Assembly: GCA_964036195.1 (NCBI GenBank)
Contig: OZ038457.1
Coordinates: 26,856,787-26,920,786, forward strand
Length of the DNA stretch: 64,000 bases
Reading direction: 5' to 3'
DNA from: Sphaerolaimus hirsutus
Taxonomy: Eukaryota; Nematoda; Chromadorea; Monhysterida; Sphaerolaimidae
The translations under genes were made by a program, and so were the position numbers. Position 1 is the first letter of the stretch. The number at the start of each line of letters is the position of its first letter. The notes below the pieces were generated by a model. The model searched no databases and had not been told where the DNA came from. It saw nothing but the letters and a program-made list of their open reading frames with translations. Shown here one piece after another: positions 56,044 through 64,000 of this stretch.

Positions 56044-57065
56044 ATATTGGTAAAAAAACATCACTTTTTTTATCACACCTCTGTCTGTGATGCCAATTAG
56101 TGTGCTCAATTTGTGTATAGATAAATTTCTGATGGACTTTTTTGAGCATATCGTAAATCCCCAGGGGAGTTATTTTTCCGCCAAACTTTTGAGACTGCGG
56201 AGTTATTCGAGCGAAGGGGTTATTTTTTCACCACTCTTAGGTTAACATAGGGGGTTTATTCAATTCGGAAATGCACGGTAATTTGTTTTTCTAAGGTGTT
56301 TGTTCGGGTCTGGCGCTGTTTTTTACGGTGTCTAGTAAGAACATTGGAAGTTCGATCACGGCGCTTTTTCCTATGTCTTTCAAGGTCTCTTTTCTCATAC
56401 AATTTGATTTTTTAAACTTATTTATTTATTTATTTTTGCCATCCTACCATGTGATGAATTGAATGCAGAAAGTTGCATAAACGTTTACACGAATGTTGGA
56501 AGAAAATTTGTTTCATCTGGTAAATATGTGGGTAATCAGCATAATTGAGAACCGAAAAATGTGTTGAATTGAAACATTTCATATCATAGGAAAATGAATC
56601 TTCTGTATTCTCTAAATCACAGGGTACTGAGTTGCTTGTAGCAGTTTATGCCACAAATTATCCATGTGTTGTTGTCTTTCCAAATATGGTTGTGAATGAT
56701 AGATCATAAATTTACTATTTATTTATTTATTCGTTTTGTTTTCTTTGCAGCCCCAAACATACATATAATATCAGAACATCAGCTCACATTTCTGCCGTTT
56801 CTTCCCGTTGTCAATTATTTGTGCGAATATTTTATCTAAAACTCGACGATTAGTTTCGTTTGATTTTCATTGTAAAAATATTAAAAATGAATGCTTTTTC
56901 TATTTCCACAAATGAGACTTTTTAATGGGAGACAGAACTCGCTCTAGCTGTTATACACATTTTCCTATATTTCACTCAGAAACGGAAGGCTCACACCACA
57001 CCCAGACGGGTATTTGGAAATATCCGCAGTGCAGTTACGCATCTATATGGCTTACTGTTATATAT

Positions 57066-57254
57066 TATACTCGGATGACATTACGCCGTACATTTTTCCG
57101 GAGGAACACTCCAGAACGTCATCACTTTCGTCGCCATCATTATATTTTGCCATCACTTCGTCGTCAGCACACCTTCCATAAGTTCTCGGCTGGCCGTCTG
57201 CCAGCCGAAGACATAACTCCTATCTGTTTGTAGAGTATCGTGTCTGCCGAGTAA
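57066..57254. mobile_element. TATACTCGG-type element, close copy of 27164-27359
   Basis: Left TATACTCGGATGACATTACG, right GTGTCTGCCGAGTAAAC. The copy in TRDMT1 intron 5 is almost colinear, including ACGTCGTCTTCATCACG versus ACTTCGTCGTCAGCACA and the hairpin GCTGGCCGTCTGCCAGC. Confidence 0.8.
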
Positions 57255-57620
57255 ACCGTATTTCCTCGAATTACCTCCCGGGGGGGGGTTATTTTTCAGA
57301 GTGGAAGTTTTGAGGGGGGGGGGGGTTGGGTATTTTTCCGCCAGAAATTTTTCAAAATCCCAGTACTAACTAAATTGTTATTTGTAACTTACGCAGACGT
57401 CGAAAAATGCAACAAAAACGGTCATGTAGAAGAGTCTATGGACTTCAATAAGTATGTAGACAGTATTAACCGTGTTCTGCGTTGCCCGGATCACAAACCG
57501 CAGCTTTTTTCATTTACGTTGTCTATACATAAAATTTGGGGGTGGTATTTCGAGGGGGGAGGGGGGGTTTATAAATTCATAGTGTCCATTTTGACGGGAG
57601 GTATTTCGAGGAAATAGGTA
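57254..57620. mobile_element. CCGTATT-type element
   Basis: Left ACCGTATTTCCTCGAATTAC, right GTATTTCGAGGAAATAGGTA, separated by only a few bases from the next family member. Confidence 0.8.
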
Positions 57621-57622
57621 CC

Positions 57623-58078
57623 TACCGTAAATCCTCGAATAAGTCCCCCCCCCCTCGAATAACTCCGCCCCTCGAATAACTCCCCCCCTCGAATAACTCC
57701 CCCCTGTAAACTGACTGAGGAAAAAATAACTCCCCCCCTCGAAATCTCTCCCCTCTTTTATGGGTGGGAACAAAGTCCACGTATAAAAAACGTACGTATG
57801 TATATGATCATTAAAAGCATTCGTTTTTTGCAGTTTATGCACACTAGCATTCATTTTATTGCATGAATTACAGGATTTCTATTCTGGCTCACACGTTTAT
57901 GCAGCCTACTTAACTTCATTCAGATGATATACTGATCAAGTATTTTACTCAATATTCCGACGAAGAAATAACTCCCCCCTCGAATAACTCCCCCCCCCCC
58001 CCCTCGAATAAGTCCCCCCTCAAAAAATTCTGAGGAAAAAATAACTCCCCCGGGGACTTATTCGAGGATTTACGGTAT
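57623..58078. mobile_element. CCGTATT-type element (AATAAGTCCCCC variant)
   Basis: Left TACCGTAAATCCTCGAATAA then GTCCCCC, right GGGGACTTATTCGAGG then ATTTACGGTA, with inner CTCGAATAACTCCCCCC repeats on both sides. Confidence 0.85.
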
Positions 58079-58207
58079 ATGAAAATCAATTGTTGTGTGT
58101 AAATATTCATAGCCATGCAGATAAATTAAGTTAGCAGAACTTCAATGCGGTTTTGTGTAATTTTTTCCGCTAAATTGTAAAAATACCATCTGGTGAGGTT
58201 TTAACTG

Positions 58208-58472
58208 GCGAATAGTAATGTAAATGTTCGCCATGGCGCTTTGCTGACCCGCAGCGCCAGAGCAATATGGCGCCAAGCGCCATGGCTCTTTTTGCTTTGG
58301 CGCTAGCGGCAGTGCCATGGCGGTTATAATAACTACTCGCTCGACTGCGCGGTGTGAGTTGCGCTCATGCCGGAGACAATACATGCTCTTGCTCAGTTGG
58401 TACGCTGCCAACATGTATGGCCTGTGTAATTCGAACAGCGCCATGGCGCCATTATTCCGTCGCTTTTCAATC
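58208..58472. mobile_element. GGCGC-rich hAT-like element (decayed)
   Basis: Left TAGTAATGTAAATGTTCGCC, right GTCGCTTTTCAATCACA, with AGCGCCATGG words inside. It lies just beyond the stop codon of the RD3-like gene. Confidence 0.6.
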
Positions 58473-58559
58473 ACAAAACTCCATTAATTGTCAAATGAAC
58501 ACTATCATATGATAACAAAATTCATGTGCGCAAAAGTGCATTTCACGGACTTAGCGATG

Positions 58560-61500
58560 TCAACTGATGTGTGCGGGCCCGTGGTGGCCGCCCTCGTGCA
58601 CCTGGAAGGCATAGTCGCGGCTGTGCGTCGAGTCGGCCAGCGTGCATGTGGTGCCCAGCGAGTTGATGTGGCCGAATTCAAACTGCAGGTTGTCTGGCGT
58701 CAACTCCTGCGGTTGACACGTTGTTGACGGAAAATCTTGTGTAAAATTGTGTGTGGGTTGTCTGTTTGGTTTGTGTGTGATTTGTGGTAATATCCATTAG
58801 TATCACTGGTGTATTGTGCAAGTTTAACTACGTTGCAATTAGAAGACGTGGGAATTTCCCCCAACATCTAAACAAATTTGAGTAGGTCAATCGTGGTCGA
58901 TATCTACACTGAAAGCCACATTTATAAATCAAGTGGCACTACTCTGTAGAATGGAATTGTATTTTTACAGATAGTTATCTATTTTGCAGGGCATAACCCA
59001 TAACTTTGGACACTTTGCCCGACAGTTTACATTTTACAAGGGACTAGGGTTAAAGTATATTAGTAGGGCCAATATCAGTCACATTGCACATGGCACAAGA
59101 CCTACTTTTAAGCCAACGTCACCGCGGCGGGGCGCGTGTCTCTCGTTCCAACTGAGTGCCGACTGCAGCCGTCGCCTGAGCCAGCTACCGAACGCCCACG
59201 TGTGGTTTCTGCCACCCACTGACTCTTCGATCGATTGCCTGCCAGAGTTCACCTTAGGCCATGTGAACGATCTGCCCAGGTTCAATAATGGACTGGGCTA
59301 GTGAGTGATGTTAAAGTGTCACGGCGCTGGCGCCCAAGCAAAACCGCCATGTCGCACTTCTCGTGGTGCTTGGCGCTATCTTGCTGAGGCGCCATTGGCG
59401 CTTGGCGTTATGCTCATGAATAGCGTCATGGCGCTTGGCGCGATTTTGCACCAGGAAAAGGCACCGGCACCATGAACAAGATGCCTGGCGCTGACGCTTG
59501 GCGCCAGCGCCAAAGCAAAAAGCGACATGGCGCAATTTTGCTTTTGTACCAGTGGCGCTTGGAGTTGGAACTGCGCCATGGCGCTTGGGGCCAAAGTCGT
59601 GGCGCTTTTCACAGCACTAGCTGGGACCGACCGAAATATGGCCAAGACGTCGGACTCGTGCGTGGCCCTGTGCTCCACCAGCGCCCTCTTGCCCCTCAGC
59701 GTGGAGATGACCAGCGGCCATTCTTTGCCCCGCACGTCGCTGCAAATCGACTCGATCAATTCTCGGTCGTCCGCTGAGGATTGAGAGTGAACTTGACACA
59801 TTTTACCTAGTTTGGAGCAATGTGCTGGCTGTTGAGAGCTGTTGATTGGTGTCGTTTTCATTTTTGCTCTTTTTCTCATTTTCAATAACAAAGTTATCTC
59901 AGCAAAAAGTATTTGAATCAAAATTTTACCGTTGGGGAGGGGGGCAACCTACCCGGATTTTATTTTTCTCATAAGATGGACAAAATTTCAAATAATTCCA
60001 ATATTTTTCGAGTCTGCTAGATTCAGTTGGTTTGAATCTGGCGATAATTTTCACATATACCATATTCAAGATTCAATGGGGGAATGAATTTATTTTACCT
60101 CACTCGTCGAACAGAAGGGAATTATTCAAGGGGGGGGGTATTATTCAAGTAAATACGGTATCTTTCATCCATTCTACCCCTCCCAAACGATACTTACCAT
60201 TCAAAACTATAGGTTTCTGGTCTATATCGTCATCAACGCCAGTGTCAGTGCCCCGATGAACGGGTGAAAGGTGATCGGTGGAGAATTTATTTGTGCGCCA
60301 ACGTCTGCTGTCCAGCGATGCGCTGCAGCGGCGCACGTCGCAGTCCATCAGCCAGCTGTAGTCTGGTGTTGCCTGAGTTTTGAACACTGAATATTTATAA
60401 CTATGCCGTATTTCTTCTAATAGAATGGCATACCTCCTTGAATAGAAGGGCACCTCCAATAGAAAGGCAGGTTTTGGCACGCTTTTGCACTCACAATAGA
60501 ACGTCACCCCCAATTCAACGGCAGCTTACAATAGAACGGCAGGTAAAAAAGTTGGCAAAAAAGACGGCGCTTTTCTATTAGAAGAAATACGGTATTTGAA
60601 TTATGACGCTAACGATTACCTAGTTGTGTGGCAACATAAATGTTTTTCGACAGCCACTTTGAACAAAATTTAACTAAACTGAACAAAATTATACTACATA
60701 TACCTAGTTGTATATAGTGTTTATTTTTGTACAGATAAAATTGAGAGTATAGCGATTGTTAACCTTCCCGATCGGTAAGCTCTCGATCGGTAAGCCAAAG
60801 TATGTCGATAATAAAGCCACACAAAGTCTAAAAAAGTATCTCGATTGGTAACCCATGGTATATCGATTGTAAAGCCTATGTCTCGATCGGTAAGCCGCAA
60901 TACAAACGTACCACACGCATACATACATACATACATACATACGTATGGAGCAGAAGTAATTAGATGCGGCGGCAAGAGAGTAGACAATAATATTTTTTGA
61001 AGGAAAACAACAATATTTTTAGATGAGTTTTAGATGAGATTGGTTAAATGTAGTGATGAGAAAGCGCCAGAAAAAAGCACCACTAGTTGAAAAAAATGAA
61101 AAATTTAAATTTTCCCACATTTTCAGCTGAAATTTATGAATGTTTGGCGAGTCATTGAAGTGAATGGTGACACTGGAAAAATGTCCACTGCAGTCATAAT
61201 TCCAGCGCCCAGTCATAATTGCCTCATGTTGTTGGTACATGTTTACCTCAGTATTTATTCCATGTATTCGTATGTACGCACGCGGCTTACCGATCGAGAT
61301 AGTGGGGTTAACAATCGATACACTGTGGCTTACCGATCGAGTCAAAAATAAAAATTGCCTGCGGCTTACCCATCGACATACTTTGGCTTACCGATCGAGA
61401 GCTTACCGATCGGGAAGGTTAACAATCGGGATTCCCTCATAAAATTCAACAGAAGTGCCACAAAAACCACCACTATAATACGAAATATAATACCGTATTA

Positions 61501-62177
61501 CCTCGAAATACCCCCATGGGGGTTTATTATTTCGCCAGCAAAATTTGAGGGGGGGTTTATTCGAGGGGGGGGTTTATTCGAGGGGGGGGGTTTATTATTT
61601 CGTCAGAAATTTTCGTAAGGATCGTAGTAAATAGTAGGCATTTGCGTACCCAAAATAGGTAATAAATGTGATTAAACAGGATATATTTGGCCATAAAAAC
61701 GTAGATAGCTACACAAACTAGTCTAAAGTGTAGCTGCAATGCAAATTAACAGTAATATACATCATGTACATTGCGTACATGACGTATTTATTATGTACAT
61801 GACGTATATCATTCCGAAGGGGGGGGGGGTATTTCGAGGGGGGGGTTTATTATTTCCCCAGCCCATTTTGAGGGGGGGTAAATTCAAGGGGGGGGATAAT
61901 TCGAGGTAATACGGTATCCAACAATCAAAGATCAATCGAACAATAAAGTTATAAATAAATTGCCCACCGCTTCTCTGCCACCGTTCCGAACTCTATTATA
62001 ATTTTCTTGCTCCATTCTCTTCCTTATTCTCTCCCTTTTTATTTCATTCATATAACTTTCTAATTCTCCGGCAATGAGCTCAATCATCAAACCATTGGCG
62101 CCATCGTTTTCACATTGGATAGCGTTTTGAGCGACATAGGCGGAAAATCTGTCGATTGTGGAATGTGCCGAACCCAT
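58560..62177 (-). CDS. RD3 (retinal degeneration 3) family-like protein, 5 exons, 279 residues
   Basis: Minus-strand exons in order: 62177-61982, 60386-60198, 59773-59632, 59271-59106, 58706-58560; all borders are AG/GT and phases close to 280 codons with TGA. ATG has context aaaaATGg. The protein starts MGSAHS, which fits an N-myristoylation signal (Gly2, Ser6). Residues about 30-65 are a charged helix, followed by PDYSWL (73-78) and, after a linker, DRELIESICSDV (about 130-142). A charged helix, then DYSWL, then a helix with LE(S/D)(V/I)C is the layout I remember from vertebrate RD3, which binds and inhibits photoreceptor guanylate cyclase. There is no signal peptide or membrane helix. The exon 1-2 junction spans 1.6 kb of mobile elements and is the weakest link (donor GTGGCA); intron 3 is nearly all one GGCGC element. 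The function in this animal is unknown. Confidence 0.65.
59299..59619. mobile_element. GGCGC-rich hAT-like element that fills intron 3 of the RD3-like gene
   Basis: Left TAGTGAGTGATGTTAAAGTG, right GTGGCGCTTTTCACAGCACTA. It fills 321 of the 360 bases of the intron 59272-59631. The flanks share CTGGG but not a clean 8-bp duplication. Confidence 0.75.
60058..60160. mobile_element. Short CCGTATT-type element in intron 2 of the RD3-like gene
   Basis: Left TACCATATTCAAGATTCAAT, right GTATTATTCAAGTAAATACGG. Confidence 0.65.
60404..60594. mobile_element. CCGTATT-type element (TAATAGAATGGCA variant)
   Basis: Left GCCGTATTTCTTCTAATAGA then ATGGCA, right GCGCTTTTCTATTAGAAG then AAATACGG. The interior repeats AATAGAA(G/C)GGCA about six times. 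The family terminus is kept while the inner word is new in both arms. A one-armed relative is at about 20070-20090. Intron 1 of the RD3-like gene. Confidence 0.8.
60752..61430. mobile_element. Element with clustered subterminal CGATCGGTAAGCC repeats
   Basis: The left end GCGATTGTTAACCTTCCCGA and the right end TCGGGAAGGTTAACAATCGGG pair; inside each end are clustered copies of CGATCGGTAAGC(C) (left side forward, right side inverted). A CATA microsatellite is at about 60917-60943. The central part, 60960-61250, is unique. Intron 1 of the RD3-like gene. Confidence 0.8.
61491..61917. mobile_element. CCGTATT-type element
   Basis: Left TACCGTATTACCTCGAAATA, right ATAATTCGAGGTAATACGGT. The core is shared with 38789-39202 and 42499-42871. 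It ends 65 bases before exon 1 of the RD3-like gene on the minus strand. Confidence 0.85.
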
Positions 62178-62200
62178 TTTTGCTTTGATTTTTCTACTGG

Positions 62201-62458
62201 GGCCGATTCCGCAAGTGGTGAAGTATAAAATAATAATTTGAGAAGTGAGTACTGAAATGAAAAGTGAGGAGTGCAATGGTTTGTAAAAAGTTAAAACGAA
62301 GTGAAATGAGAAGTAAAAAACGTAAAAGCGACGTAATTTTAGAAGTTAGAAATTTAAAGAAAGCCTTTATTTTTTAAGTGCCATTTCACATCTCAGTTGT
62401 CATTTTAAATTTTACTTCTCAAATGGTTTTTACTTCTCCACTTGCGAAATTGGCAACT
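62201..62458. mobile_element. CAATTCCGCAAG foldback element
   Basis: Arms GCCGATTCCGCAAGTGGTGA and TTCTCCACTTGCGAAATTGGC, each with AAGTAAAAACCATTTGAGAAG-like sequence. It begins 24 bases upstream of the RD3-like start codon, so it must contain or displace the promoter. Confidence 0.75.
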
Positions 62459-64000
62459 GCACTTCTAGGAATGCGTCTGTGAGTGAATTAATTTAACTTG
62501 ATAAAAATTGACCATCGTTTGCTGATTGTGAAAAATATTTCAAAGTGCTACTGCGTCTGTGTATAAGCGAACATTTGTCCAAAAGAGAAGAATTTAATTA
62601 CACACCTACCTATATACCTTCATATATGCTAGCTTACTGAGACTTGCCTATGCAGAGCAATATGAACTAAGCCGTACGTGTAGCATGGAGAAAACATGTG
62701 TTGGATAAGAGAGATGCCTCTCTTGTATACTCAGCGTACATGATACTCTGCTCTCGCACTGATTTATGTCTCGTGTTGGAAGCGTGCCAATGATCATTAA
62801 ATCATGCGATTTCCGTAAAAAGATGAAAAAATTCATCGATGTGTATATGTTAATGAATAACACTATAACAACAATCAATTTTGTTATCTTTTTATGAAAC
62901 TCGCACGCGTCAACCATCGTTGGCACACTTACAGCTGGAACCACGCGTGCAAGGTGTAAAGTAAGCAGAGTATATCAATCCAGTGTCTACAAGGAGATAT
63001 TAAATAGCACCTGGTCACTAAGACACTCTCATGTAGTGATGGAATGGCGCCACAGCTGACGCCATTTGGGGCGTTGGCGACATTGGCGCATAGAACGCAT
63101 TGGACTTTTTCTGTGGCGCCGTTAGCGCCTGACACTATTGGCGCTTGACGCCATTTTTCTGGCGCTTTTCCATCACTACTGTCATGTGTTCCGGCCAGCT
63201 TAGTGCACTGCACCACAAATCCACGTCGGCCGGTTTACTTAGAATCCAACCTCTGACGATCAACATTTTTTCATTTTAAATAATGAATATCATCAATATC
63301 TATAGAGACGGAACGAAACCTTCCCAGAAAATTGCGCCAGGCAACACTCCCAGACCCTGAAAAATGTAAAATGTGTCGCATGTTAAAAGTGTCAATGTGT
63401 CAAGGTAATGTAAAATGGCAAATTTATTATATATTTATTTACCGGTCATTTGCAATTTGTCAGGGCATAAATATTCGTATGAGTTTAGACAGTTTTCATG
63501 ACGTTTTACATTTTCAAGGGGATTTACAGGGTCTGGGAGTTGCACCTGGGCCTGGGCGCAACTGCAAAGCGCCATTCACTCACCAAAACTACTCAAATTA
63601 TTCACTCTTCTAGTCAGTATGAATTGACAGGTGCAATTATCCCGGCGCATAATTCACTTCCGTGGATTTTCGTAAACACTGTCAAGTGATCTTCTGTCAA
63701 GTAAACCAATGGAAAAATGTCAGAACAAATATCAATGCCAATGAAAACACTGTTCAATTACAGATGCCACTTAACTTATCTGGTGCGACTCCCAGACCCT
63801 GTAAAATGCCCTGTGAAATGTAAAATGTCATACTACGTGTCTAAAGTCATGACGTAGAAACATAACGCAGAAAATGACAAATATTCAGAAAAAAATAAAT
63901 GTAACATTTACAGGACATTTTACATGACTTTTGACACTTTGCGTGACATTTGGCATTTTCCAGGACATTTTCCATGTCTTTTGACACTTTTCATGACATT
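62459..64000. other. Right end of the window: repeats, no gene seen
   Basis: Contains a piece of a TATACTC(A)GCGTACATGATACT-type element (about 62690-62790), a GGCGC element (about 63035-63178, ends GTGATGGAATGGCGCC and GGCGCTTTTCCATCACTAC), a CCCTGTAAA foldback at 63342-63545 (GCAACACTCCCAGACCCTGA and TACAGGGTCTGGGAGTTGC), and the left arm of another from 63786 that runs off the window. Confidence 0.6.

Larger units (their letters stand above)
56044..58559. other. Interval between the two convergent genes; repeats and unassigned exon-like blocks
   Basis: Probably the 3' UTRs of the NompA-like and RD3-like genes plus repeats. Repeats: a CCGTATT-type fragment (56150-56281), a TATACTCGG element (57066-57254), CCGTATT-type elements 57254-57620 and 57623-58078, and a GGCGC element 58208-58472. 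At 56297-56389, 56466-56519, 56623-56710 and from 56751 there are open blocks bordered by good plus-strand acceptors (TTTTTCTAAG, GAATGCAG, AAATCACAG, TTTTCTTTGCAG), but their phases do not join into one frame and I do not recognise a product. Confidence 0.35.

Noticed and set aside
55889-56149. Minus-strand cysteine-rich frame (86 codons) as an exon of the RD3-like gene or a cystine-knot factor
   Set aside because: The plus strand has a strong acceptor (55961) and a phase-correct join to exon 25 of the NompA-like gene, ending in a stop after a Ser/Arg-rich tail; the minus reading lacks a good acceptor.
56297-56389. Minus-strand exon in the block after the NompA-like gene
   Set aside because: An open minus frame with a possible GTAAAA donor exists, but its upstream side has no pyrimidine-rich acceptor, unlike the plus strand.
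59079-59301. Plus-strand frame 58984-59301 as a coding exon
   Set aside because: The minus-strand reading of the same DNA has acceptor and donor sites whose phases join the neighbouring RD3-like exons on both sides; the plus reading lacks a good acceptor.

Overview
The window is a repeat-choked stretch of an animal genome. Genes are split into many short exons with GT/AG introns. One of them is a PAN + zona-pellucida + transmembrane protein of the NompA/NOAH type, known from arthropods and nematodes, so I infer an ecdysozoan; I cannot name the species. No rRNA, tRNA or CRISPR array was seen.

Layout. 1-4620: degenerate tandem arrays of a GAATTACCTACC / TCGAATTATCCCCC phrase, broken up by small inverted-repeat elements. 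4621-17168: a complete, very young BEL/Pao LTR retrotransposon (two 1288-bp LTRs differing at 2 sites, 5-bp target duplication TTTGG, tRNA-Ser-type primer binding site, gag-pol-env reading frame broken once inside the envelope-like part). 17174-21317: nested foldback elements. 21318-24891 (+): an unrecognised 6-exon gene. 26086-31027 (+): a complete 10-exon DNMT2/TRDMT1 tRNA methyltransferase gene. 36509-56043 (+): a 26-exon NompA/NOAH-like gene of 1307 codons whose phases close exactly. 58560-62177 (-): a 5-exon gene resembling the RD3 (retinal degeneration 3) family, convergent with the NompA-like gene. 62178-64000: more foldback elements.

The gene models were assembled by hand: each exon was taken from an open frame with AG before it and GT after it, and each junction was required to keep phase. 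The three named genes share no pathway that I can see: tRNA methylation (TRDMT1), apical extracellular matrix/cuticle attachment (NompA/NOAH-like), and a small cytosolic RD3-domain protein.

The remaining DNA is mostly non-autonomous inverted-repeat elements, inside introns as much as between genes. At least six families can be told apart by termini and target duplications: (1) about 20 elements with TACCGTATTNCCTCGAA termini and long C/G runs; (2) hAT-like elements with 8-bp duplications, three of them exact; (3) elements with TAGGGTTCAAA termini, 6-bp duplications and interiors made wholly of simple repeat; (4) PIF/Harbinger-like elements with TTA duplications; (5) about 190-bp foldbacks beginning ACTCCCAGACCCTGTAAA; (6) elements with TATACTCGGCGGACAT-type termini. 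Some introns consist almost entirely of one such element.
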